Below, one piece after another: positions 53,610 to 61,544 of a stretch of 64,000 bases of DNA (within the stretch, counting starts at the first letter, position 1; every line of letters begins with the position of its first letter). A model generated the notes under the pieces. That model did no database searches. It was given only the letters and a program-made list of their open reading frames with translations, and was not told where the DNA came from. A program made the translations under genes and the position numbers. The stretch lies in assembly GCF_004364155.1 (NCBI RefSeq), contig NZ_SOAZ01000007.1:1-64000 (forward strand), written 5' to 3'. This DNA is from Fonticella tunisiensis (GTDB lineage: Bacteria > Bacillota > Clostridia > Clostridiales > Caloramatoraceae).

Positions 53610-53917
53610 AATAAAAACACCTGCATTTGTTTTTTATAGTTTTTACTGATACTTTGATATTTATTCAAAAATAAGTGATCTGGAAATCTCTGAAAAAGTA
53701 CATGCTTCAGATTGGACATATGTAATATATCAGATATAAAAAGCAGAATTTTTATGTTGATTTTCAATCCCCTCTCTCCACATTGCCGAGGAGTAATATA
53801 ATCTATTATTTTCCGTTATTCCAGGATTCAAGGTAAATCCAGCGGCTCTACTTTTTGCTGTCGAATTTATTTTTGCTTTAATACAATTTGATAACTTCTA
53901 TTTTTCGTACAGTCCCC
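53610..53917. other. divergent region between the ger operon and YhgE gene
   Basis: About 308 bp before the YhgE promoter. A forespore sigma-G promoter for gerAA should lie here on the minus strand, but no match with proper spacing was found. Confidence 0.4.
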
Positions 53918-53946
53918 TTGAAAAACCCTCTAAAATATTGTATAAA
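53918..53946 (+). promoter_or_regulatory. sigma-A promoter of the YhgE/Pip gene
   Basis: TTGAAA, 17 bases, TATAAA: near consensus with ideal spacing, 44 bases upstream of the start codon. Confidence 0.8.
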
Positions 53947-53954
53947 TTTTGTAT

Positions 53955-53968
53955 ACTGACCAGTCAGT
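53955..53968. promoter_or_regulatory. TetR-type operator at the YhgE/Pip transcription start
   Basis: ACTGAC-CA-GTCAGT is a perfect dyad eight bases after the -10 box, where it would cover the transcription start. It is of the kind bound by TetR-family repressors of membrane-protein genes. No TetR gene lies in the window. Confidence 0.6.
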
Positions 53969-53989
53969 TTAGAATAAGGAGGAATTTTT

Positions 53990-56305
53990 ATGACGCTACT
54001 TCAAATTCCCAAGGATGAGCTTAAAACATTATGGAATAACAAAATTAAAATAGTGGCCATAGTTGCTATAATAGCAATTCCGTTATTATATAGTTTTCTA
54101 TATTTAAAGGCCTATTGGGACCCATACGGAAATCTTAAAGACTACCACATAGCTGTGGTCAATATGGATAAAGGTGCTGTCATGGAGGATAAAACTGAAA
54201 ACTTCGGTAAAGACATTATTGATAAACTTAAAGAAAGGCAGGATATTGGCTTCGAATTTGTAGACAGTAAAACCGCCCAGGCTGGTCTTGAAAATGGCAA
54301 ATATTTTGCCGTCATTGAGATACCAGAGGATTTTTCCAAAAGGATTGTTAGTGCCAAGGATGGAAATGTAGTATATCCTTCCATTAATTATTATTCAAAC
54401 AATAAGAAGAATTATATAGGAACTAAGATTTCAGACAGTATTAAAGATCAGATATTAAAGGAAGTAAGGGAAAGTATATCAAAACAGTACGGAGAGATTG
54501 CTTTTAGCACCATAAATGACCTGAAAGATGGTTTAAAGGATGCATCCTCTGGAAGTGACAAGCTTCTAGAGGGAAGTAATACGCTTCATAATGGAATTGA
54601 GACTCTCTCAAAGGGATTAAAAGATTTTGAGAGCCAGGTTCCTGGCCTTCAAAGTGGCACTTCATCCCTCTCTGAAGGAGCAGACAGCTTAAATAAAGGG
54701 TTAAATGAGTTCAATTTAAAGCTTCCTGCCTTATCGGATGCAATTGATCAGCTTCATAGTGGGGCCGATTCCCTTAATGAAGGGTTATCGTCCACAAATG
54801 AAGGAGCCACCCATCTTGTTGAAAAGGCAAAAAGCTTAAAAGATGGAGGCTCTGCTTTAATCAATAACTATGAAAATAATTTACTTCCTGGATACTTACA
54901 GCTGTCCCAGGGTCTTAAGTACGAAGCAGATAATTTAAATGCTGGAGCGCTTCAGGTTCAAGCGGGAGTAAACTCTCTGATTTCATCAGTTGTCCAGACT
55001 CAAGCTGCCCTGGATGAGGCTCAGAAGTATCTGCAGTTATATTTAAAATCTCCCGGCGGAGCCCAAGCTATGGCTGATCCAAATATGCAGGCTTTTTTAT
55101 CAGTCATGCAAAATATATCAAACAGCAATAGTGACGATAAGATAAAGGACCTTCAAAATGAGTTAGATGATTTGATTAAGGGAACTTCAAATTTATCAAA
55201 CCAGCTTGATATGAACAGGGCTGACTCTGCAGTATCAACCTATTATGCAGGGCTTAAGGATTTAAAAGTAAAGGGCATTTTACCATATACCTTTGGAGTT
55301 AACCAATATGTAGATGGTGTTAACAAACTTGCCTCTGGTATTGGTACTCTTTCGCAGGGGGCCTCAAGGTTAGCATCCGGGTTAGACAGTCTAAATGAGA
55401 ATATGTTCTCCCTGTTAGACGCATCAAACAGTTTATATACCGGCTCATCCATCTTAAGTAAAGGTATCCATGAATTAACCTCCAAAATGCCCTCTTTAGC
55501 CTCAGGGGTAGGGCAGTTGTCTCAGGGTTCGCAGGATCTTACCCGGGGCATAAGCACTCTGAGGGATGGTATAAAGGAGCTTAATTACGGTTTAAAGGAT
55601 GGGGTAAAGAATGTTGAGAACAATATTAAGTCCTCAAGCAAGGACCTGGGAGAATTTATAGGAAATCCCGTAAAGGTATCCGAAACTAATGTAAACCCTG
55701 TAGATAACTACGGTTCAGGCCTTGCGCCATATTTTCTCCCCATATCCTTGTGGTTGGGTGCAGTGTTTATGCTTCTTATAATTAAAATTAAAAACGAAAA
55801 CTATAAAACCTTAAACAACCTGCAATTAACAATTGGAAAATATATCCTCTATGCTCTTATAGGTATTATACAAGCTGTTTTATTGGGAGGAATAGTTTTA
55901 TTACTCGGGATAAAGCCCTCAAATTTACCGCTACTTTTTGCCTTCCTGATGTTAATGGCCCTGTCCTTTGATTCCATAATATACTGCTTCATAAGCCTGT
56001 TTGGGCTGGCCGGGGAAGGAATAGCCGTAATACTTCTGGTTCTACAGCTTTGTTCAGATGCAGGTACCTTCCCAATAGAAACTCTGCCCCAATTCTTCCA
56101 GAATATAAGTCCCTATCTGCCATTTACCTATGCCGTTGAGGCAATAAGGGAAATACTCTTTGCTAGTACATTAAATGCCTCAATAATAGTTAAGGACTCG
56201 GTAATTACAATGCTCTTTGGATTGGTGTTTATGGTTATAAATATTATTTTCATAAGAAAAGGTGAAGCGATAAATAAATCTATAGAAGACAGGCTTGCCG
56301 CATAA
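53990..56305 (+). CDS. YhgE/Pip domain membrane protein
   Basis: 771 residues. An N-terminal membrane helix (about 18-40) is followed by the YhgE segment YGNLKDYHIAVVNMDKGA. A long extracellular region (about 180-570) has many repeats of the form SGSDKLLEGSNTL, SEGADSLNKGL and ASGIGTLSQGASRL, likely a coiled or beta-helical stalk. Five to six C-terminal ABC-2-like membrane helices follow. Relatives include phage-infection protein Pip and the T7SS-linked EsaA. Here it may be an export or surface protein. AAGGAGG lies eight bases before the ATG. A clean sigma-A promoter and a TetR-type dyad precede it. Confidence 0.93.
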   Translation: MTLLQIPKDELKTLWNNKIKIVAIVAIIAIPLLYSFLYLKAYWDPYGNLKDYHIAVVNMDKGAVMEDKTENFGKDIIDKLKERQDIGFEFVDSKTAQAGLENGKYFAVIEIPEDFSKRIVSAKDGNVVYPSINYYSNNKKNYIGTKISDSIKDQILKEVRESISKQYGEIAFSTINDLKDGLKDASSGSDKLLEGSNTLHNGIETLSKGLKDFESQVPGLQSGTSSLSEGADSLNKGLNEFNLKLPALSDAIDQLHSGADSLNEGLSSTNEGATHLVEKAKSLKDGGSALINNYENNLLPGYLQLSQGLKYEADNLNAGALQVQAGVNSLISSVVQTQAALDEAQKYLQLYLKSPGGAQAMADPNMQAFLSVMQNISNSNSDDKIKDLQNELDDLIKGTSNLSNQLDMNRADSAVSTYYAGLKDLKVKGILPYTFGVNQYVDGVNKLASGIGTLSQGASRLASGLDSLNENMFSLLDASNSLYTGSSILSKGIHELTSKMPSLASGVGQLSQGSQDLTRGISTLRDGIKELNYGLKDGVKNVENNIKSSSKDLGEFIGNPVKVSETNVNPVDNYGSGLAPYFLPISLWLGAVFMLLIIKIKNENYKTLNNLQLTIGKYILYALIGIIQAVLLGGIVLLLGIKPSNLPLLFAFLMLMALSFDSIIYCFISLFGLAGEGIAVILLVLQLCSDAGTFPIETLPQFFQNISPYLPFTYAVEAIREILFASTLNASIIVKDSVITMLFGLVFMVINIIFIRKGEAINKSIEDRLAA

Positions 56306-56314
56306 TGATATTTT

Positions 56315-56347
56315 AAAGGGTGACTCCTATTGAAGAAGTCACCCTTT
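56315..56347 (+). terminator. terminator after the YhgE/Pip gene
   Basis: AAAGGGTGACT pairs with AGTCACCCTTT around an 11-base loop. The T-run after it is weak. Confidence 0.75.
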
Positions 56348-56479
56348 ATATGTTTATTGTTAAACGTCAAAATAAAACATGTTAATTTTACATGAAAACA
56401 GCATGGATATTTTTTCTCCCTTTGGCCGTGCCCGGCACCTTTATTTATGTATTAAAATTTCTTATATAACTATCCTATA

Positions 56480-57148
56480 CTATGCACCAAGATTATATTC
56501 AGCTATTATTTCTATAGGTTTTAATTGAGGAAATTCATAATTATCCAGCGGTATATCCTTAAGAACGCCGATAATTTCATGGAAGTTGTTTACAAGATTT
56601 AATCCCCTCTCTTCAAGCAAGTGTTCAAGTGAGCGGTTTTCCCATTCAACCCATTTTACATAGCTGGATCGCTCCTTTAGGTAAGCCTCAAACCCATCAT
56701 ATTTACAAGCCTCACTAAGTATTTCATCACAAATATAAAAATTACATACATAGCTTCTATATTTTACTGGTAAAGTGCAGCCTGAACCTGGTTTGATAAA
56801 TGGGCATGCTCTAAAGAAAATGGACTTATCTTGCACAGCATACTGGTTCGACTGCCTGCTTTCCATATACTTTTTATAGCCTATTTCATCAAAATAACCT
56901 TTTGCATGAATATAATAGTTATAAACCTTTACCTCAGGAAGGGTAAGTATTTTGTCAAGTATCTTCAATCCTTCTTCACTTTTTGTCATTTTATGAATAT
57001 CATGAAGTGTAAACTTTGGAAAATACCAACAGCATCCTCTATCCTTTATGCTGCAAAGACTCTTTCCAAAAACGCTGCTGCAATTGCTGCATGAACTACA
57101 AGCATATTGAGGAATATCCTGATCAAATTTTAAATAAATTTTAACCAT
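56480..57148 (-). CDS. YkgJ-like cysteine cluster protein
   Basis: 222 residues. The N-terminal CSSCSNCSSVFGKSLC and DRGCCWYFP cysteines, with CNFYIC further on, resemble the metal-chelating YkgJ family (zinc or Fe-S). No membrane segment. It is encoded alone, with GGAGGAATA before the ATG. Function unknown; the family is associated with protein modification or metal binding. Confidence 0.75.
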   Translation of the reverse strand: MVKIYLKFDQDIPQYACSSCSNCSSVFGKSLCSIKDRGCCWYFPKFTLHDIHKMTKSEEGLKILDKILTLPEVKVYNYYIHAKGYFDEIGYKKYMESRQSNQYAVQDKSIFFRACPFIKPGSGCTLPVKYRSYVCNFYICDEILSEACKYDGFEAYLKERSSYVKWVEWENRSLEHLLEERGLNLVNNFHEIIGVLKDIPLDNYEFPQLKPIEIIAEYNLGA

Positions 57149-57361
57149 ATTATTCCTCCTGTTCCATATATAAAGATATTTATATATCTTTAATTATAGA
57201 CGTGTTTACAGTTAGAATATAAATGGTAAAAATAGTAATATTACATCAAAAAGAAGCCCTATGTTGAGTATAATGTCAAAAATGTTTTAATATCTTAATG
57301 CTATTTCATAATTTATCTACTTTTTCATAGGTATATGATTTTGTCAATTAATGATATTATT

Positions 57362-58135
57362 TTACTTAAAATGAATTTTGCTTCCCAAAACCGCTACAAA
57401 CTGGTTGAATGGAGCAAACTCTCCTTTATTCCACCTTAAATATGTCTCAACAAACCCCAATGTATCCGCATTAGATCTTCCTATAACCCTTTGTACTGCA
57501 ATAAGTTCATATACTTCATCCCTCTGAATATCAATCGGATACAATCCCCCAATAGAAAGCACCCATCCCACAAAGGGGGCTTTTAGCCTGCCATTTTCGT
57601 TATAACTCTCTGCAAGATTCTTTCTTTCATGACAGGATATGTCTATCGTGTATTTCTTATTTAGATTTTTACTTACGATATCTACCTTATAGTAATCCCT
57701 GTATATTACATTATACTTATACTCTTCATTAAATTTTTCAAAGTCAAAGAGTTTCTCCCACCTGTTATTTAGAAAGGAAAATACATAGTTGAAAGTAAAT
57801 CCACCACTTCCTCCGGAGTCTATGCTTATTAAAATGTCATCAACCTTATCCCCTGTAAAATCTCCAAGAAAAAGGGTTGGTCTATAGCCTGCATTTATAT
57901 TTAGAGGTATTTTGATATAGGCATTGGTTTTGGTATCGTACAATGCAATTGCTATGTTATTCGAAAATGCGCTTTCCTCACCGTAAGGTTTGTCCCCTAC
58001 AATGTAAACATCTTCAATTATCCCGTCTCCATTTATATCTCCCTGCTTAAAGTCAAGTATATAGTAACCTCTCCCATTAAAATACATCATCTGCCTGAGG
58101 TTGTGGAAAGGATAGTGCATATATTCCACCTTCAA
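57362..58135 (-). CDS. FG-GAP/VCBS repeat-like protein of unknown function
   Basis: 257 residues with no signal peptide or membrane segment. Two calcium-binding-like loops, GDINGDGIIEDVYIVG (about 32-47) and GDFTGDKVDDILISID (about 91-106), resemble FG-GAP/VCBS beta-propeller repeats. The C-terminus (PFVGWVLSIGGLYPIDIQ) resembles hypothetical clostridial proteins encoded near spore genes. It lies 70 bp downstream of an unknown gene on the same strand. A structural or spore-coat role is only a guess. Confidence 0.65.
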   Translation of the reverse strand: MKVEYMHYPFHNLRQMMYFNGRGYYILDFKQGDINGDGIIEDVYIVGDKPYGEESAFSNNIAIALYDTKTNAYIKIPLNINAGYRPTLFLGDFTGDKVDDILISIDSGGSGGFTFNYVFSFLNNRWEKLFDFEKFNEEYKYNVIYRDYYKVDIVSKNLNKKYTIDISCHERKNLAESYNENGRLKAPFVGWVLSIGGLYPIDIQRDEVYELIAVQRVIGRSNADTLGFVETYLRWNKGEFAPFNQFVAVLGSKIHFK

Positions 58136-58206
58136 ATAACATCCTATACTTATATAATATGCTGCATCTTAAAATATGGGCTTACTAATATGGCAGAGGT
58201 TTCACA

Positions 58207-59223
58207 TTACAAAAAGAATTCATACATGCCGTATTTCACATCATTGAACAGATCTGTGTCATCTGTAAGAATTACTTCAATATTAAGGGGTTTTGTTATA
58301 TCCTCAAGGGCTAAAAGTACATCCTGCTTTTCAACGTATATTGTTTTTGGAATAATCTTTAAATTTTCCATTGTCTCTATAAATTTGTCCTGTATCTTTT
58401 CCAAATATTCGTCCTTTGTTGATATGTCAAAACCTATAACCTGGCCTGTTTGGCCTTCAATTACAACGACAACAGCGGGGTAATATGGCCTGTCACCTTC
58501 TGCCACAGGTTGAGGGGAGTAAAACCAATCCACTGCCCACAAACCTTGTTTTGATTTTGCCTGTTTCTTTAATCTCTTTAATTTAATTTCGTTATCATAT
58601 ATTGGAACCATCACAGGTTTTCCTTCAACCTTTAACTCTATGATTTCATTTTTCCAAGTTAAATTTCCATTATTTTCTTCAGGCACTCTAATTAAACACT
58701 CTGTTTCATTATTCATAAGAAAATGCGGATTGTCTTTACACTCCAGTGCAACTTCCATCGCCTGATGAAGTATAACCGTCAAGAATCTTACCTGATAGGA
58801 GTTTAAAAACCATGGGAAGTATCCCGGCTCAAAGGTTCTAAATGCTGGCCATTCATTTTTACCTCTAAATTTATATCCAATATCCTTTATTACCTTTAAA
58901 TCCTGTTTATCAAGGTATTCCCTGTTTTCAAAGGATGCCATGAGGCACTTTTGCACATGCATGGCCTCCGGGTTTCCTTCGTACATCCCGCTCTGAATTG
59001 CTAAATAGCTATCCAGTCCCTCGGAACCAATATATGCAGCAAGGGCATATACCTGCCCAAGTTCCCCCATTATGGAGCAGTAAGCAACCTCCCCATCTTC
59101 AGGGTTTTTAACAGCAAATAGATCGGCACTGCTCATCCAGTTCCAGGGCTTTAAAGTTTTAAATTCCATTGCTGCATCATACAACTTTCTCCACTCATCG
59201 CTTAATACCTTAGGAATATCCAT
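58207..59223 (-). CDS. conserved hypothetical protein (two-part, DUF-type)
   Basis: 338 residues with no signal peptide or membrane segment. The N-terminal half is Trp/Tyr-rich (LKPWNWMSSADLFAVKNP, GYFPWFLNSYQVRFLTVILH). The C-terminal half has PYYPAVVVVIEGQTGQVIGF followed by ISTKDEY, a beta-rich fold seen in uncharacterised clostridial proteins. I do not recognise a catalytic motif. The downstream VCBS-like gene may be in the same operon. Function unknown. Confidence 0.7.
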   Translation of the reverse strand: MDIPKVLSDEWRKLYDAAMEFKTLKPWNWMSSADLFAVKNPEDGEVAYCSIMGELGQVYALAAYIGSEGLDSYLAIQSGMYEGNPEAMHVQKCLMASFENREYLDKQDLKVIKDIGYKFRGKNEWPAFRTFEPGYFPWFLNSYQVRFLTVILHQAMEVALECKDNPHFLMNNETECLIRVPEENNGNLTWKNEIIELKVEGKPVMVPIYDNEIKLKRLKKQAKSKQGLWAVDWFYSPQPVAEGDRPYYPAVVVVIEGQTGQVIGFDISTKDEYLEKIQDKFIETMENLKIIPKTIYVEKQDVLLALEDITKPLNIEVILTDDTDLFNDVKYGMYEFFL

Positions 59224-59290
59224 GTTAACTCATCCTTCCATTTTTATTATATTTACCATTATTTACATTTAGCAAATAGATTATACCATG

Positions 59291-59314
59291 TTAAATTAAC
59301 GTGATGTGCTGGTT
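59291..59314 (+). repeat. solo terminal-repeat relic of the dispersed element
   Basis: TTAAATTAACGTGATGTGCT then GGTTATT matches the left end of the elements (TTAAATTAACCTGTTGTGCT) but nothing else follows. It lies between two minus-strand genes. Confidence 0.45.
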
Positions 59315-59332
59315 ATTGAAGGGTTTCATAAC

Positions 59333-60169
59333 CTAACTATAGTTTTCAACAAACCAATCAATTAGCTTCCTTGCAGCACTTCCTTTAGCAGGTATGCAGG
59401 GAAGTTCATCTGCCCTATACCATCCTGCATCGCTTATTTCAACTCCATCTACTTCAATTTCTCCGCCGTCATATTCTGCTGTAAAGGCAACCATAAAGGA
59501 ATTTGGAAAGGGCCATGGCTGACTTCCAAAGTATTTTATATTTTTAACTCTTATTCCCACTTCCTCTGCAACTTCCCTTCTTACACAGTCTTCAAACACT
59601 TCGCCGTATTCCAAAAATCCAGCTATTACGCTGTACATGTTTGAAGAAAAATTTCTATTGTGGGCAAGCAATATCTGATCATCCTTGACAATTGCCACTA
59701 TTATCGCTGGGGAGATGCTGGGGTATGTAGTAAACCCACAGTTTGGGCATATTTTTGCCCTTTCATCGGATTTTCTTTCATTCAGGCTGCCGCACCTTCC
59801 GCAGTATTTATGTGTTCTATCCCAGTTTATTATCTGCATTGCCCTGCTGCATACCGAGAAAGTTTGCTGATCTAATATACTTAAAAGAAATCTTGGTTCC
59901 TTAAATACAAATTTTCCATATTCAGCATTTCCTCCTGATGCATCTGCCGCAAAGCATTTTATACTATCGAAGGTTCCAATATACTCACTTTCTGTATACT
60001 CAATATTAAGCTTACAAACATCTTCGTAATTTGGAAACACTACTTTACTATCTATAATTTTAACAAGTATCTTATCTCCATTTAAAATAAACCACATGTC
60101 TTCACTATTTTTATTTAAATCAGGATTAAAACCAGGTACAAATCTTAAGTAATCGCCGCTTTCAATCAT
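59333..60169 (-). CDS. nudC: NADH pyrophosphatase (NudC)
   Basis: 278 residues. A zinc ribbon (CGRCGSLNERKSDERAKICP with the next Cys in NCG) lies before a Nudix domain. The Nudix box reads GFLEYGEVFEDCVRREVAEE, then VGI. The SQPWPFPNSFM motif just after it is the NudC hallmark. It hydrolyses NAD(H) to NMN(H) and AMP and, in other bacteria, removes NAD caps from RNA. The C-terminal SAARKLIDWF is usual. Single gene with an AGGGGGAG-type site. Confidence 0.96.
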   Translation of the reverse strand: MIESGDYLRFVPGFNPDLNKNSEDMWFILNGDKILVKIIDSKVVFPNYEDVCKLNIEYTESEYIGTFDSIKCFAADASGGNAEYGKFVFKEPRFLLSILDQQTFSVCSRAMQIINWDRTHKYCGRCGSLNERKSDERAKICPNCGFTTYPSISPAIIVAIVKDDQILLAHNRNFSSNMYSVIAGFLEYGEVFEDCVRREVAEEVGIRVKNIKYFGSQPWPFPNSFMVAFTAEYDGGEIEVDGVEISDAGWYRADELPCIPAKGSAARKLIDWFVENYS

Positions 60170-60491
60170 AAAAACTCCCCCTCGTATTAAATATTCTTAT
60201 GGGAATCATTCCCTGTACTACAAAATTTTTTCATATCTATTCTACCATCTTCTTTAAAAGTTACCCCTTTTCTCGAGAAAAACTCTCTGGATATCGATAC
60301 TTCCAAATTCATGACATGGACTAAGTTCAAAAACTATTCAAAATGTTTCCCTTAGTATATAGTAATAATCTTATAATAACTATTATATCAGACTTATCCT
60401 TCATGAAAACAACACAATAATAAAAATACATTTTAGTTAAAAAATTCATCTTCATAAATATTCCTTCCATATTTGTAGAAAATATATATAT
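60170..60491. other. AT-rich divergent gap between nudC and the CmpB-like gene
   Basis: About 322 bp. No terminator, RNA motif or ORF with coding character was found. A TATATATATATG run precedes the 60492 start, which lacks a strong Shine-Dalgarno. Confidence 0.4.
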
Positions 60492-60905
60492 ATGATAGTG
60501 AGATTTTTAGCATATGGATTTGCAGGCTGGTGCATTGAAATATTATGGACAGGGCTCGGCTCCCTTCTAAGTGGGGATATAAACTTAACGGGATATACTT
60601 ATCTATGGATGTTTCCAATATATGGGCTTGGGATTTGTCTGGAACCTGTTCATGATAGAGTACGGAATTTGCCGGTTTTCATAAGGGGAGGTGTCTACAC
60701 CATAATAATTTTGATTATTGAATACTCAACCGGCGCCCTTCTGAGAGAATTACTTGGGGCCTGCCCCTGGGATTACAGCGGCACCCCCTTTTCTGTAAAC
60801 GGTCTTATAAGGCTGGATTATGCACCGGCATGGTTTGTTACTGGGCTGCTTTTTGAAAAGTTTCACGACGCATTGATTTCCATGCAGTATTTAAGAAGAA
60901 TATAA
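60492..60905 (+). CDS. small CmpB-like (putative ABC transporter type IV) membrane protein
   Basis: 137 residues with three to four membrane helices: FLAYGFAGWCIEILWTGLGS, then YLWMFPIYGLGICLEPVHD and a C-terminal RLDYAPAWFVTGLLFEKFHD. It matches the small CmpB-type family of Firmicutes, annotated as putative ABC transporter permease, often without a partner ATPase. No strong ribosome binding site is visible before the ATG at 60492. A dispersed element begins about 20 bases after its stop. Function unknown. Confidence 0.75.
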   Translation: MIVRFLAYGFAGWCIEILWTGLGSLLSGDINLTGYTYLWMFPIYGLGICLEPVHDRVRNLPVFIRGGVYTIIILIIEYSTGALLRELLGACPWDYSGTPFSVNGLIRLDYAPAWFVTGLLFEKFHDALISMQYLRRI

Positions 60906-60925
60906 GTTCCTGCAACACCCAGCTT

Positions 60926-61072
60926 TTTAATTTAACTTGTTGTGTCAGTTCCTTTACAAACAAGCTAAGATAAAAAATATATGAATTTCACATTTTCAAA
61001 TCCCGAGCCTTAGAACTTCTTTGCGCAAGCGTAGTTGTGAGAGCAATATATTTTTATCACAGCGTCTTTTGA
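60926..61072 (+). repeat. dispersed foldback element, short-form copy E1
   Basis: It begins with TTTAATTTAACTTGTTGTG and continues to GATAAAAAATATATGAATTT, CACATTTTCAAATCCCGAGC, CCTTAGAACTTCTTTG and CAATATATTTTTATCACAGC. It lacks the same internal segment as copy B and has no right end of its own; copy E2 follows directly. Confidence 0.82.
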
Positions 61073-61081
61073 AAATAAAAC

Positions 61082-61426
61082 TAGCTCCGTATGAAACAAA
61101 ATTCACCACAATATTATGAAAACAGTTTCTAAATTAATCTGTCGTTCCAGTTCAAGAACTAAGCGGAGATAAAAAATATATGAAATTCACATAAAGCGGG
61201 CAACTAGAAGTTCTTGGCGAAGGGATGCAGAAAAATCCTAGAACTTTCGTTTGTTTGAGCTGGGCGAGTTTAACGAAAGTTCTTGATTTTCAAATCCCGA
61301 GCCTTAGAACTTCTTTGCAAAGCGTGCTGGTGAATGAAATATATTTTTTATCGCAGCGTCGACCTGTAAATTTATCTGCTTTTATTCCAACGGGCTTTTC
61401 AGAGTAGCACAACACGTTAATTTAAA
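61082..61426 (+). repeat. dispersed foldback element, long-form copy E2
   Basis: About 345 bp, nearly identical to copy C: TAGCTCCGTATGAAACAAAA, GGAGATAAAAAATATATG, AACTAGAAGTTCTTGGCG, CCTAGAACTTTCGTTTG, AACGAAAGTTCTTGATTT and GAATGAAATATATTTTTTAT. It has an intact right end, TAGCACAACACGTTAATTTA. E1 and E2 together are bounded by one left and one right terminal repeat, so one may have inserted into the other. Confidence 0.88.
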
Positions 61427-61464
61427 ATCAGGATTTTTTATTTAAACATTAAGTAATTAAGTAA

Positions 61465-61503
61465 TAAGCTCCGGTTCTGTGTGTTTTACAGAATCAGAGC
61501 TTA
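61465..61503 (-). terminator. terminator after the AONS-like gene
   Basis: TAAGCTC-GATTCTGT-type stem pairs with ACAGAA-GAGCTTA, with two mismatches. TTACTTAATT follows on the minus strand. Confidence 0.6.
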
Positions 61504-61544
61504 AAATGTTCACACTGTAATTAGTCTTTATAGAAGTTATTCAC

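Noticed and set aside
53640-53700. Possible sigma-G promoter for gerAA (GAATA on the minus strand)
   Set aside because: No -10 of the CATNNTA type lies at a proper distance; the nearest is about 22 bases away.
61225-61407. A 60-residue frame starting MQKNPRTFVCL
   Set aside because: It lies wholly in the dispersed element, and the same segment is in a different coding context in the other copies.
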